A DNA stretch of 64,000 nucleotides from Lolium rigidum (taxonomy: Eukaryota; Streptophyta; Magnoliopsida; Poales; Poaceae), in contig NC_061510.1 in the NCBI RefSeq assembly GCF_022539505.1, forward strand, positions 277,594,330 to 277,658,329, written 5' to 3'. Shown here piece by piece: positions 47,137 through 60,019 of the stretch (position 1 is the first letter of the stretch; each line of letters starts with the position of its first letter). The translations under genes and the position numbers were made by a program. The notes under the pieces were generated by a model. The model made no database searches. It saw only the letters and a program-made list of their open reading frames with translations, and was not told the origin of the DNA.

Positions 47137-48128
47137 CCATAAGATAAAAGCATATTGGGTGAACAAATTACAGTCGGGCAATTGACAAATAGAGAGGGCA
47201 TAACAATGCACATACATGTCATGATAAATATAGTGAGATTTAATTGGGCATTACGACAAAGTACATAGACCGCCATCCAGTATGCATCTATGCCTAAAAA
47301 GTCCACCTTCAGGGTTATCATCCGAACCTCCTCCAGTATTAAGTTGCTAACAACAGACAATTGCATTAAGTATTGCGCGTAATGTAATCAATAACTACAT
47401 CCTCGGACATAGCATCAATGTTTTATCCCTAGTGGCAACAGCACATCCATAACCTTAGGGGTTTCTGTCACTCCCCCAGATTCACGGGGACATGAACCCA
47501 CTATCGAGCATAAATACTCCCTCTTGGAGTTACTAGCATCAACTTGGCCAGAGCCTCTACTAATAACGGAGAGCATGCAAGATCATAAACAACACATAGG
47601 TAATAACTTGATAATTAACATAACATAGTATTCTCTATCCATCGGATCCCGACAAACACAACATATAGTATTACGGATAGATGATCTTGATCATGTTAGG
47701 CAGCTCACAAGATCCAACAATGAAGCACAATGAGGAGAAGACAACCATCTAGCTACTGCTATGGACCCATAGTCCACGGGTGAACTACTCACTCATCACT
47801 CCGGAGGCGACCATGGCGGTGAAGAGTCCTCCGGGAGATGAATCCCCTCTCCGGCGGGGCGCCGGAGGAGATCTCCGAATCCCCCGAGATGGGATTGGCG
47901 GCGGCGGCGTCTCGATAGGTTTTCCGTATCGTGGCTCTCGGTACTGGGGGTTTCGCGACGGAGGCTTTAAGTAGGCGGAAGGGCAACGCGAGGGGCCACA
48001 CGAGGGCCCCACACCATAGGTCAGCGCGGCCAGGGCCTGGGCCGCGCCGCCCTAGTGTGGCGGCGCCTCGTGGCCCCACTTCGACTCCTCTTCGGTCTTC
48101 TGGAAGCTTCGTGGCAAAATAGGACCCT
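47137..48128 (-). repeat. Athila-like LTR (minus), 5' part, truncated
   Basis: Continues the LTR broken at 39259 after the duplicated CTCTC (47132-47136). It is an inverted copy of 48340-49260 and 55000-55850, up to TTCTGGAAGCTTCGTGGCAAAATAGG, about 230 bp short of a full LTR start. A CACTA-type terminus then begins. Whether this is a solo LTR or the 3' LTR of a longer element is hidden by the assembly gap. Confidence 0.85.
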
Positions 48129-48239
48129 CACTACAAGAAAAGTTGCCATGGCCGACGAAGTTGAAGTCGCGCCGTGGTTGCTGGTGTACCATGGCCGACG
48201 ATTTTGGTCCCTCCGTGGTGCATGTCAAAACTTTTTTTT
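48129..48239 (+). mobile_element. Terminus of another CACTA-type element, cut by the gap
   Basis: CACTACAAGAAAAGTTGCCATGGCCGACG begins within the minus LTR (quoted in part: CACTACAAGAAAAGTTGCC), with an inner repeat of CATGGCCGACGA. It differs from the CACTACAGGAATG family. Only 111 bp are visible before the Ns. Confidence 0.55.
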
Positions 48240-48339
48240 NNNNNNNNNNNNNNNNNNNNNNNNNNNNNNNNNNNNNNNNNNNNNNNNNNNNNNNNNNNNN
48301 NNNNNNNNNNNNNNNNNNNNNNNNNNNNNNNNNNNNNNN
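48240..48339. other. Assembly gap of 100 N
   Basis: Exactly 100 Ns, the conventional placeholder for a gap of unknown length. It lies between inverted copies of the same LTR. Confidence 0.98.
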
Positions 48340-49646
48340 GGCGGCGCGGCCCCCCCTTGGCCGCGCCGCCTGTCATGCGGGGCCCCTGTGCCCCCTCTCG
48401 ACTTGCCCTTCCGCCTACTTAAAGCCTCCGTGACGAAACTTCCCGGTCACCGAGAGCCACGATACGGAAAACCTTACTGAGACGCCGCCGCCGCCGATCC
48501 CATCTCGGGGGATCACGGAGATCTCCTCCGGCACCCTGCCGGAGGGGAATCATCTCCCGGAGGACTCTACACCGCCATGGTCGCCTCCGGAGTGATGAGT
48601 GAGTAGTTCTACCCCTGGACTATGGGTCCATAGCAGTAGCTAGATGGTTGTCTTCTCCTCATTGTGCTATCATTGTTGGATCTTGTGAGCTGCCTAACAT
48701 GATCAAGATCATCTATATGTAATTCTATATGTTGTGTTTGTCGGGATCCGATGGATAGAGAATACTATGTTATGTTAATTATCAAGTTATTGCATATGTG
48801 TTGTTTATGATCTTGCATGCTCTCCGTTACTAGTAGAGGCTCCGGCCAAGTAGATGCTTTTAACTCCAAGAGGGAGTACTTATGCTCGATAGTGGGTTCA
48901 TGCCTGCATTGACACCTGGGACGGTGACAGAAAGTTCTAAGGTTGTGTTGTGCTGTTGCCACTAGGGATAAAACATTGGTGCTATGTTCAAGGATGTAGT
49001 TATTGATTACATTACGCACCATACTTAATGCAATTGTACGTTGCTTTGCAACTTAATGCTTGGAGGGTTCGGATGATAACTCTGAAGGTGGACTTTTTAG
49101 GCATAGATGCGGTTGGATGGCGGTCTATGTACTTTGTCGTAATGCCCAATTAAATCTCACTATACTCATCATGACATGTATGTGCATTGTCATGCTCTCT
49201 CTATTTGTCAATTGCCCAGTTGTAATTTGTTCACCCAACATGCTTTTATCTTATGGGAGAGACACCTCTAGTGAGCTGTGGACCCCGGTCCATTCTTTTA
49301 TCTTGAAATACAAATCTACTGCAATACTTGTTTTTACTTGTTTTCTCTGCAAACAATCATCTTCCACACAATACGGTTAATCCTTTGTTACGGCAAGCCG
49401 GTGAGATTGACAACCTCACTTGTTTCGTTGGGGCAAAGTACTTTGGTTGTGTTGTGCGGGTTCCACGTTGGCGCCGGAATCTACGGTGTTGCGCCGCACT
49501 ACATCCCGCCGCCATCAACCTTCAACGTGCTTCTTGGCTCCTCCTGGTTCGATAAACCTTGGTTTCTTTCGAGGAAAACTTGCTGCTGTGCGCATCATAC
49601 CTTCCTCTTGGGGTTGCCCAACGAACGTGTGAAATACACGCCATCA
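48340..49646 (+). repeat. 5' LTR of the Athila-like element (partial)
   Basis: Collinear with 54910-56218. It ends TGTGAAATACACGCCATCA. The first ~290 bp are missing behind the N gap. Confidence 0.9.
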
Positions 49647-49897
49647 AGCATATTTTACGGCGCCGTTGCGGGGAGATCAAGACACGCTGCAAGGGAGTCT
49701 CCACTTCTCAATCTCTTTACTTTGTTTTTGTCTTGCTTATTTTATTTACTACTTTGTTTGCTGCACTATATCAAAACACAAAAAAATTAGTTGCTAGTTT
49801 TACTTTATTTGCTATCTTGTTTGCTATATCAAAAACACAAAAAAATTAGTTTACTTGCATTTACTTTATCTAGTTTGCTTTATTTACTATTGCTAAA

Positions 49898-52013
49898 ATG
49901 GCTAACCCTGAAAATACTAAGTTGTGTGACTTCACTAGCACAAATAATAATGATTTCTTATGCACACCTATTGCTCCACCTGCTACTACAGCAGAATTCT
50001 TTGAAATTAAACATGCTTTACTTGAATCTTGTTATGAGAGATCAATTTTACGGTGTTAGTTCGATGATGTTGCTGCCCATCTCAATAATTTTGTTGAACT
50101 ATGTGAAATGCAAAAATATAAAGATGTAGATGGTGATATTATAAAATTAAAATTGTTCCCTTTCTCATTAAGAGGAAGAGCTAAAGATTGGTTGCTATCT
50201 CTGCCTAAGAATAGTATTGATTCATGGACTAAATGCAAGGATGCTTTTATTGGTAGATATTATCCCCTGCTAAAATTATATCTTTGAGGAGTAGCATAAT
50301 GAATTTTAAACAATTAGATAATGAACATGTTGCTCAAGCTTGGGAAAGAATGAAATCTCTGGTTAAAAATTTCCCAACCCATGGGTGACTACTTGGATGA
50401 TCATCCAAACCTTCTATGCGGGACTAAATTTTTCTTCGCGGAATTTATTGGATTCAGCTGCTGGAGGTACCTTTATGTCCATCACTCTTGGTGAAGCAAC
50501 AAAGCTTCTTGATAATATGATGGTTAATTACTCTGAATGGCACACGGAAAGAGCTCCACAAGGTAAGAAGGTAAATTCTGTTGAAGAATCCTCTTCCTTG
50601 AATGATAAGGTTGATGCTATTATGTCTATGCTTGTGAATGATAGGACTAATGTTGATCCTAATAATGTTCCATTAGCTTCATTGGTTGCCCAAGAAGAAC
50701 ATGTTGATGTAAACTTCATTAAAAATAATAATTTCAACAACAATGCTTATCGGAACAATTCTAGTAATAACTATAGGCCATATCCTTATAATAATGGTAA
50801 CGGTTATGCTAATTCTTATGGGAATTCTTACAACAATAATAGGAATACACCCCCTGGACTTGAGGCCATGCTTAAAGAATTTATTAGTACACAAAACTGC
50901 CTTTAACAAATCTGTTGAGGAAAAGCTCAATAAAATTGATATTCTTGTTTCTAGAGTTGATAGTCTTGCCTCTGATGTTGATCTTTTGAAATCGAAAGTT
51001 ATGCCTAATAGGGATATTGAAAATAAAATTGTTACTACAGCAAATGCCATCCAAGTTAGAATTAATGAGAATATAAGATTAATGGCTGAAGCTAGCGTGC
51101 TAGGTGGGATAGAGAAGAAAATGAAAAACTAGCTAAAAAGGAAAATGTAGCTAAAGTTTGGACTATTACCACCACTAGCAATGCTAATGATTCATATGTT
51201 GCTGCACCTCCTACTATCAATGGTAAAATAATTGGTGTTGGCAATGCTTCTACTCCTAGTGCAAAGCGCGCAAAATTACCTAAAGCTGCTAAAGCTATCT
51301 GAAGCTGCTTGTGATAAAGCTGCTGAAATTTTTTCCAACCTTGGGGATGATAATCCCATTGCTTTAGATTGTAATGATTTAGATTTTGATGATTGCCACA
51401 TCTCTGAAGTTATAAAGTTCTTGCAAAAACTTGCTAAGAGTCCCAATGCTAGCGCTATAAATTTGGCTTTCACAAAACATATTACAAATGCTCTCATAAA
51501 AGCTAGAGAAGAGAAACTAAAACTTGAAACTTCTATTCCTAGAAAGCTAGAGGATGGTTGGGAGCCCATCATTAAAATGAGAGTCAAAGATTTTGATTGT
51601 AATGCTTTATGTGATCTTGGTGCAAGTATTTACTGTTATGCCTAAAAAAGTCTATGATATGCTTGACTTGCCACCATTGAAAAATTGTTATTTGGATGTT
51701 AATCTCGTGATAATGCTAAAAAGAAACCTTTGGGGAAAGTTGATAATGTTCATATTATGGTTAACAATAACCTTGTCCCCGTTGATTTTGTTGTCTTGGA
51801 TATTGAATGCAATGCATCTTGCCCCATTATATTGGGAAGACCTTTTCTTGAGCTGTTGGTGCTACTATTGATATGAAGGAAGGTAATATTAAATATCAAT
51901 TTCCTCTCAAGAAAGGTATGGAACACTTCCCTAGAAAGAGAATGAAGGTACCTTATGATTCTATTATTAGAACAAATTATGATGTTGATGCTTCATCTCT
52001 CGATGTTACTTGA
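49898..52013 (+). pseudogene. Athila-like gag and protease region
   Basis: ATG at 49898 ('MANPENTKLCDFTSTNNNDF'), stop TAG at 50057-50059 inside gag, then in other frames 'FPFSLRGRAKDWLLSLPKNS', the classic Athila gag block. Next are 'AAGGTFMSITLGEATKLLDN' (50458 on), an Asn-rich linker, a coiled-coil-like block ('EKLNKIDILVSRVDSLASDV'), and a protease-like stretch 'DFDCNALCDLGASI' then 'CPIILGRPFL'. The region ends 'SIIRTNYDVDASSLDVT' and TGA at 52011-52013. At least five frame changes. No pol follows. Confidence 0.85.
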
Positions 52014-54620
52014 GATACACTTTACGCGCCTAGGCTGAAAGGCGTTAGAAAAGCGCTTATGGGAGACAACCCATGTTTTTACCTACAGTATCTTTGTTTT
52101 ATATTTGTGTCTTGGAAGTTGTTTACTACTGTAGCAACCTCTCCTTATCTTAGTTTTATGTTTTGTTGTGCCAAGTAAAGTCTTTGATAGAAAAGTAAGT
52201 ACTAGATTTGGATTACTTGCGTGAGTTCAGATTTCTTTGCTTTGTCACGAATCTGGGTCTAACTCTCTGTAGGTAGCTCAGAAAATTATGCCAATTTACG
52301 TGCAGTGATCCTCAGATATGTACGCAACTTTCATTCAATTTGAGCATTTTCGTTTGAGCAAGTCTGGTGGCCTAATAAAATCCATCTTTACGGACTGTTC
52401 TGTTTTGACAGATTCTGTCTTTTATTTCGCATTGCCTCTTTTGCTATGTTGGATGAATTTCTTTGATCCACTAATGTCCAGTAGCTTTATGCAATGTCCA
52501 GAAGTGTTAAGAATGATTGTGTCACCTCTGAACATGTGAATTTTTATTATGCACTAACCCTCTAATGAGTTGTTTCGAGTTTGGTGTGGAGGAAGTTTTC
52601 AAGGATCAAGAGAGGAGTATGATGCAATATGATCAAGGAGAGTGAAAGCTCTAAGCTTGGGGATGCCCCGGTGGTTCATCCCTGCATATATCAAGAAGAC
52701 TCAAGCGTCTAAGCTTGGGGATGCCCAAGGCATCCCCTTCTTCATCGACAACATTATCAGGTTCCTCCCTGAAACTATATTTTTATTCGGCCACATCTTA
52801 TGTACTTTTGCTTGGAGCGTCGGTTTGTTTTTGTTTTTGTTTTGTTTGAATAAAATGGATCCTAGCATTCACTTTATGGGAGAGAGACACGCTCCGCTGT
52901 AGCATATGGACAAATATGTCCTTGGTTTCTACTCATAGTATTCATGGCGAAGTTTCTCCTTCGTTAAATTGTTATATGGTTGGAATTGGAAAATGATACA
53001 TGTAGTAATTGCTATAAATGTCTTGGATAATTTGATACTTGGCAATTGTTGTGCTCATGTTTAAGCTCTTGCATCATATGCTTTGCACCCATTAATGAAG
53101 AAATACATAGAGCTTGCTAATTTGGTTTGCATATTTGGTTTCTCTAGAGTCTAGATAATATCTAGTATTGAGTTTTGAACAACAAGGAAGACGGTGTAGA
53201 GTCTTATAATGTTTACCATATGTCTTTTATGTGAGTTTTGCTGTACCGGTTCATCCTTGTGTTTGTTTCAAATAACCTTGCTAGCCTAAACCTTGTATCG
53301 AGAGGGAATACTTCTCATGCATCCAAAATACTTGAGCCAACCACTATGCCATTTGTGTCCACCATACCTACCTATCTACATGGTATTTATCCGCCATTCC
53401 AAAGTAAATTGCTTGAGTGCTACCTTTAAAATTCCATCATTCACCTTTGCAATATATAGCTCATGGGACAAATAGCTTAAAAACTATTGTGGTATTGAAT
53501 ATGTACTTATGCACTTTATCTCTTATTAAGTTGCTTGTTGTGCGATAACCATGTTTACGGGGACGCCATCAACTATTCTTTGTTGAATATCATGTGAGTT
53601 GCTATGCATGTCCGTCTTGTACGAAGTAAGAGAGATCTACCACCTTGAATGGTTGGAGCATGCATATTGTTAGAGAAGAACATTGGGCCGCTAACTAAAG
53701 CCATGATTCATGGTGGAAGTTTCAGTTTTGGACATATATCCTCAAGTCTCTATATGAGAATAATAATTGTTGCCACATGCTTAATGCATTAAAAGAGGAG
53801 TCCATTATCTGTTGTCCATGTTGTCCCGGTATGGATGTCTAAGTTGAGAATAATCAAAAGCGAGAAATCCAAAATGCGAGCTTTCTCCTTAGACCTTTGT
53901 ACGAGGCGGCATGGAGGTACCCCATTGTGACACTTGGTTAAAACATGTGCATTGCAGATGATCCAGGTAGTCCAAGCTAATTAGGACAAGGTGCGGGCAC
54001 TATTAGTATACTATGCATGAGGCTTGCAACTTGTAAGATATAATTTACATAACTGCATATGCTTTATTACTACCGTTGACAAAATTGTTTCATGTTTTCA
54101 AAATAAAAGCTCTAGCACAAATATAGCAATCGATGCTTTTCCTCTTTGAAGGACCATTCTTTTACTTTCAATGTTGAGTCGAGTTCACCTATTTCTCTCC
54201 ACCTCAAGAAGCAAACACTTGTGTGAACTGTGCATTGATTCCTACATACTTGCATATTGCACTTGTTATATTACTCTATGTTGACAATTATCCATGAGAT
54301 ATACATGTTACAAGTTGAAAGCAACCGCTGAAACTTAATCTTCCTTTGTGTTGCTTCAATACCTTTACTTTGATTTATTGCTTTATGAGTTAACTCTTAT
54401 GCAAGACTTATTGATGCTTGTCTTGAAGTACTATTCATGAAAAGTCTTTGCTTTATGATTCACTTGTTTACTCATGTCATTACCATTGTTTTGATCGCTG
54501 CATTCACTACATATGTTTACAAATAGTATGATCAAGGTTATGATGGCATGTCACTTCAGAAATTATCTTTGTTATCGTTTTACCTGCTCGGGACGAGCGA
54601 GAACTAAGCTTAGGGATGCT
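52014..54620 (+). other. Athila-like element 3' non-coding region
   Basis: 2.6 kb with no domain. AAGCTTGGGGATGCC occurs twice (52655-52672 and about 52712-52727), and a related AAGCTTAGGGATGC purine tract sits directly before the 3' LTR at 54606-54620 as the probable plus-strand primer. Confidence 0.65.
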
Positions 54621-56218
54621 TGATACGTCTCCGACGTATCGATAATTTCTTATGTTCTATGCCATATTATTGATGATACCTACATGTTTTATGCACACTT
54701 TATGTCATATTCGTGCATTTTACGGAACTAACCTATTAACAAGATGCCGAAGTGCCGGTTCGTTGTTTTCTAGCTGTTTTTGGTTTCGAAATCCTAGTAA
54801 CGAAATATTCTCGGAATTGGACGAAATCGAAGACCCGGGGGCCTATTTTGCCACGAAGCTTCCGGAAGACCGAAGAGCATACGAAGTGGGGCCACGAGGT
54901 GGCCAAACCACTAGGGCGGCGCGGCCACGGGGGGCCGCGCCGCCCTGTGGTGTGGGCCCCTCGTCAGCCCCTCGACTCTGCCCTTCCGCCTACTTAAAGC
55001 CTCCGTCGCGAAACCCCCGATGCGAAAAGCCACGATACGGAAAACCTTGCGAGACGCCGCCGCCGCCGATCCCATCTCGGGGGATTCCGGAGATCTCCTC
55101 CGGCACCCTGCCGGAGAGGGATTCATCTCCCGGAGGACTCTACACCGCCATGGTCGCCTCCGGAGTGATGAGTGAGTAGTTCACCCCTGGACTATGGGTC
55201 CATAGCAGTAGCTAGATGGTTGTCTTCTCCTCATTGTGCTTCATTGTTGGATCTTGTGAGCTGCCTAACATGATCAAGATCATCTATACTGTAATTCTAT
55301 ATGTTGTGTTTGTCGGGATCCGATGGATAGAGAATACCATGTTATGTTAATTATCAAGTTATTACATATGTGTTGTTTATGATCTTGCATGCTCTCCGTT
55401 ACTAGTAGAGGCTCGGCCAAGTTGATGCTATTAACTCCAAGAGGGAGTACTTATGCTCGATAGTGGGTTCATGCTGCATTGACACACTGGACGATGACGG
55501 AAAGTTCTAAGGTTGTGTTGTCTTTGTTGCCACTAGGGATAAAACATTGGCGCTATGTCCGAGGATGTAGTTGTTGATTACATTACGCACCATACTTAAT
55601 GCAATTGTACTGTTGCTTTGCAACTTAATACTGGAAGGGGTTCGGATGATAACCTGAAGGTGGACTTTTTAGGCATAGATGCGGTTGGATGGCGGTCTAT
55701 GTACTTTGTCGTAATGCCCAATTAAATCTCACTATACTTATCATGCCATGTATGTGCATTGTTATGCCCTCTCTATTTGTCAATTGCCCAACTGTAATTT
55801 GTTCACCCAACATGCTTTTATCTTATGGGAGAGACACCTCTAGTGAGCTGTGGACCCCGGTCCATTCTTTTAATATTGAAATACAAATCTGCTGCAATAC
55901 TTGTTTTTCTGTTTTCTCTGCAAACAATCATCTTCCACACAATACGGTTAATCCTTTGTTACAGCAAGCCGGTGAGATTGACAACCTCACTGTTTCGTTG
56001 GGGCAAAGTACTTTGGTTGTGTTGTGCAGGTTCCACGTTGGCGCCGGAATCTACGGTGTTGCGCCGCACTACATCCCGCCGCCATCAACCTTCAACGTGC
56101 TTCTTGGCTCCTCCTGGTTTGATAAACCTTGGTTTCTTTCTGAGGGAAAACTTGCTGCTGTGCGCATCATACCTTCCTCTTGGGGTTGCCCAACGAACGT
56201 GTGAAATACACGCCATCA
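54621..56218 (+). repeat. 3' LTR of the Athila-like element (complete, 1598 bp)
   Basis: TGATACGTCTCCGACGTATC at the start and CACGCCATCA at the end. It serves as the reference for the partial copies at 38872-39259, 47137-48128 and 48340-49646. Confidence 0.93.
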
Positions 56219-57683
56219 GGACCCACAAGGCAGAGAGAGAAACGGTTCTCGCATGTTCACAATTCAGTAATCATGGCTATCGTAAGCAATGATGTCACCC
56301 TGATAAAAGAAAGTTTCGACAAAGACGCTTGACGAGAATTTCGACAGGAAAAGATCATTGATTATTTCGAGGGCCTTTGAACAAATACAAGTTTTTGCCC
56401 AAATGCTCGGGGGCTACTTCGGAAAAAATGAAAAGTTCGAGAAAGACAAAATAGAAATGATATGAGCCTATGATCAAATATAAAATATTTGCTCATAGCC
56501 TCGGGGGCTACTCCCATCGAGAGCGCTGTTCGCGCATCCAAGAGATTTAAAAGTTTCGGAAGAAAAAAGAAAATATAGCGGCATAAAATGTGGAGCCTAC
56601 ACCCAAGCACAAGTTCTTGGCTGTAGCCTCGGGGGCTACTCCCATCGGGAACGCTGTTCGCGTGCCCGATGAACTTGTAAAAAAAAAGAGAGAGAAGATA
56701 GAAGAATAAGAGAGTATATTTCGAGTTAAAGTAACTCTACATATACTCCCATCGGGAAAGCAATATAAGTCATCCGTTGACTCAATAAAATGTGCTATTC
56801 CAACAGCCGAATAAGCACTCGACAATATATTCTCGGAGCGCTAAAGTTGCGAATAAATCTCTGAATGCCGCAAAATTTGCGAAGGTAAGACCCCAGATCC
56901 GTTCTGTGCGGCGTGGTGCCGTCTCTGACGTCGGTTTGCTACTTTTTTCCGTATCAAAAGATACGAAGAAAAATCCTAACGGACGCGTTAGGTACCCGAT
57001 AAATATGACTGGGACTCGACAGAATGGTAAGACCTTAAGCGGCACTCGTCGAAGTTTACACCAGTATCCCGAGATCATGTCCAGGGACGTGATCTTGAAG
57101 TAGGTTTTTGCGGATTGCCACTAGAGCAGTTAACTAGTACCTGATCCGTCAGATGAACTAGCCCCAACTACCATTATCCCTGTACAAGTATAGAAATTCG
57201 TATACAAATATATGTGTGAAAATTTGGAGTTGTCGAATAAAAATAAAAGTGGAGATTTTCCCTGACTCTGCGATTCAAGCAAAATCTCGGGGCTACTGAC
57301 ATAGGCACACCCAATGGGCCTGCAGAAAGTAGTACCCGGGGTTTAATGAAGGCCCACAACTCGAAGAATAAGAAGATTCGGAAGCCCAAGTTGTTATTAA
57401 GGAAAGCTAGAGTTGTTTTAGGAAATGATGTTTGTAATCTTGCGGGATGGGTTAGAAACCCTCCCGGACTCTGTAAACTTGTGTATCATGAATCCCTCGG
57501 CTCCGCCTCCTATATAAGGGGGAGTCAAGGGACAAAGAGAGGATCGAATCTACTGTCAACACAACCCTAGTTTTTACATTGTCGAGCACTTTTCGGCTGA
57601 AACCTTCGAGATGTACTTGCCCTCTACATCCAACGAAACCCTAGTATACAATTCGTAGGCATTGATAAGTTAATGCCTTGTCA
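56219..57683 (+). mobile_element. 3' remnant of another LTR retrotransposon with its 3' LTR
   Basis: 56219-57296 is 3' non-coding sequence with CCTCGGGGGCTACTCCCATCG at about 56495-56522 and 56625-56650. The LTR runs 57297-57683 (TGACATAGGCAC...TTGTCA), with CTATATAAGGGGGAG as TATA region near 57510. The left part is replaced by the Athila-like element. It sits inside a CACTA element. Confidence 0.65.
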
Positions 57684-58141
57684 CCGTGAGAGAAACGTTG
57701 ATATGATAGATGAGTTGAAATGTGTTTCCCAAGGTTGTAGCCGTGAGGTGACCAAGTATGAGAAGTATGATGTGAATGGGTTTCGCTTCCACACAGAGAC
57801 GCACCGGAAGGGCCGGGCGAATCCCAAAACGATAAATACCGGGGTCTTCACCAAAGGAGCCAACAACTTTGATTACTACGGAAGGTTACAAAGTGTATAC
57901 GAGTTGACATTCAATCGTACGAACGTGCAACTCAATATCGTCGTGTTCAAGTGTCATTGGTTCGACCCAATAGGTGGACAGAGAAGTGATAAGTCCATTG
58001 GGTTAGTTGAAATTAAGCCTTCAACCACCTATAGCGGAGCCGATGTCTTTGTTGTGGCTCACCAAGCCAAGCAAGTTTATTATTTGCCCTACCCATGCCA
58101 GAAAGCGGAACTCATGACTTTCACAACTGATTTATGCATGA
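57684..58141 (+). pseudogene. CACTA element: DUF4216-type transposase-associated region
   Basis: The frame encodes 'EKYDVNGFRFHTETHRKG', 'KTINTGVFTKG', 'DYYGRLQSVYELTFNRTN', 'VVFKCHWFDP' and 'KQVYYLPYPCQK', the DUF4216 module that follows the TNP2 transposase in plant CACTA elements. The TNP2 core is absent: the sequence is preceded directly by an LTR end. The last residues before 58141 switch abruptly into a TnpA-like segment in another frame. Confidence 0.8.
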
Positions 58142-59810
58142 TTGAAGTGCTTCTATCGTGTGGACCCGGAGCATGAGACGCAGGCGCGTCTCACTTTGCG
58201 TGGCGCTTGCGAGAGGTTGACACCGCAGCAGTGGTACAACCAAAAGGTCACTCGCGCTAGTGCCTTCGGGCTAACAAGGGTAAGAGGGTCAAGAAGGAGT
58301 ACTATGTTGGTAACCAGCCTACGGAGGAATGGGCAATGACCATTGAGGAGTACATGTCGGTGAGTAAAATGTCAATGAGATTCTACATTGTCTGCTAAGT
58401 TTTCATTGGATTATCTTGAGTTGAGTATTGCGTTTTCAGGTTTGTCCCGAGTGGGCCGAGCAGCATAGGGAGGCATGGGAGGAGCTGATTAGGGTGAGGT
58501 GGCTCAGGTTGGACGAGGAGTTTGCAGCTGTGTCGAGGCGTAACATGGAGAACCGAGGCACCGGTGGCACACACTGCGCGGGAGGCCGCGACTACACCCG
58601 CTTCAAGGGGAAAAAGGTATGTATATACATGGAACGATCTTCTTTCATTTCCCGTCATGTCTCATTTGTGATACGCATAACTTTTCTTTTTGCGATGCAG
58701 GTGGCCGAGGCACCACCTGGGGTGGTGCTTCATGATGCCCAGATATATGACATGATGCGGCGAGCGAAGCCCAATCCCGCATTGCCTCAGCCACAGTACT
58801 ACGGTAATGCCAAGGCCGCCAAGGAGGACTACTGCGACATGGTGTTATCTCGTCACCCGGAGGTGGATGACCCCTTGAGCATTCCGATCGACGAGGAGTC
58901 GTTGGTCCTGTTGGGGCGCGGGCGTCCGCATGGCCGTTTCCCCTTTCTGAATAAGGCGGTCAAGCCTACCCCAGCCACGAGCTACACGCGTCTCAAGCAT
59001 ACCCTCACCGCCGACAGCCCCCAGCCTCGTCCACGGCCTGCTCGTCCACCCGCCTACGATGTAAGTTTTCCTTATTTTCATCATCTTTCCGGTTTTCCTT
59101 CCTACATGGCTAAGTGTTGACGAGATTCATTGTTTCTGAAATTGTAGCCTGAGTTCGAGGCGGCCTTCGAAGCTTGCAATGAAGCGTATCAGCAGGCTGC
59201 TGCCCAGTGGAATAGGCAGAATACGGCCTACATGGCGTATATAGGAGTAAGTCTGAATCTTTCTTCTCGCAAGTAGATGACAAGTCTCAGTTTGATGCTT
59301 TATTTCTGCAAAGCCTAACTTGTAACCAATCTTGCAGGAAATAATGATTTCTATGTCTACTGGTACACCGCCACCGGCTCGAGTTACCGTGGCGGGGGAC
59401 ATGCCTATCATGCCATCGAGGGCAACTTTCGCTGCGACTTACTACGGATCCACACCGGAGGTAAGTTCTTTGCCAAACCGGTAGTTACCACTTTCCTTTG
59501 CATTGCAAGTTGCTAACATGTAGGGAACACGTAGGGAACGGGATGCTCCGGGAACCAGGCCTCGCCGGGTGGGCGCGAGGTCACACCGGTTCATAAAGGT
59601 GGTCAGTCTGCTGGGCGTTCTGTTGGTGCCTCTCCTTCGACTACTCCTGGGACTACTCCCGGTGCCTCTCCGTTGACTTCTCCTGGGCGTAGCACCGGTC
59701 CTTCTCTAGGTGGTTCTTCTGCAGCTTCTACCGGAGCGCAACCCCGGGCTGCTCGTTTCGCCAACGATAAGGGCGGACACACCCCGCCCGCCGGGTCCTT
59801 CCTTCGCTAG
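58142..59810 (+). pseudogene. CACTA element: TnpA-like gene (Transposase_24 type), multi-exon
   Basis: Starts mid-domain with 'FYRVDPEHETQARLTLRG' and 'LTPQQWYNQKVTRASAF'; a shift near 58265 leads to 'KKEYYVGNQPTEEWAMTIEE'. Predicted exons: -58359, 58440-58616, 58701-59060, 59148-59246, 59338-59460, 59524-59810, all GT-AG. Exon 58440 on reads 'CPEWAEQHREAWEELIRVRW'; 58701 on has 'VAEAPPGVVLHDAQIYDMM'. The C-terminus is Ser/Thr/Gly/Pro-rich and appears frameshifted. In En/Spm systems this class of protein binds the subterminal repeats. The N-terminus is missing. Confidence 0.75.
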
Positions 59811-60019
59811 TTCTGTATTTGGATGACATGGCACTCTCCTCTTGTATGTGCACCATGTATGCTACTATGTGCACCATGTATGCTACTATGTGCATTTTAT
59901 GCTATTTATGTGAATTATGGTGAATTTGGATGAATTATGGTGAATTTTGATGAATTTGGATGTATTCGGATGTAGAACTGCTAAACTGTGCAAACTGGAC
60001 TGCTGGACGGTGCAAACTG

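Larger units (their letters stand above)
48340..56218 (+). mobile_element. Athila-lineage gag-only LTR retrotransposon (Sabrina/WHAM-like)
   Basis: 5' LTR 48340-49646 (left part lost in the gap), internal 49647-54620, 3' LTR 54621-56218 (TGATACGTCTCC...CGCCATCA). A tRNA-Asp-type primer site GGCGCCGTTGCGGGGAGA lies at 49659-49676, typical of Athila. The interior encodes gag and a protease-like region but no reverse transcriptase, RNase H or integrase; 52014-54620 is non-coding. The family name is from memory of abundant Triticeae repeats. Confidence 0.85.

Noticed and set aside
48055..48480. Frames running through the N gap
   Set aside because: They exist only because Ns contain no stops; both sides are LTR sequence in opposite orientation.
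50743..51132. Open frames overlapping the Athila-like gag region, including Ile-rich minus frames
   Set aside because: The Asn-rich gag linker read in other phases; only the frames with gag and protease similarity were kept.
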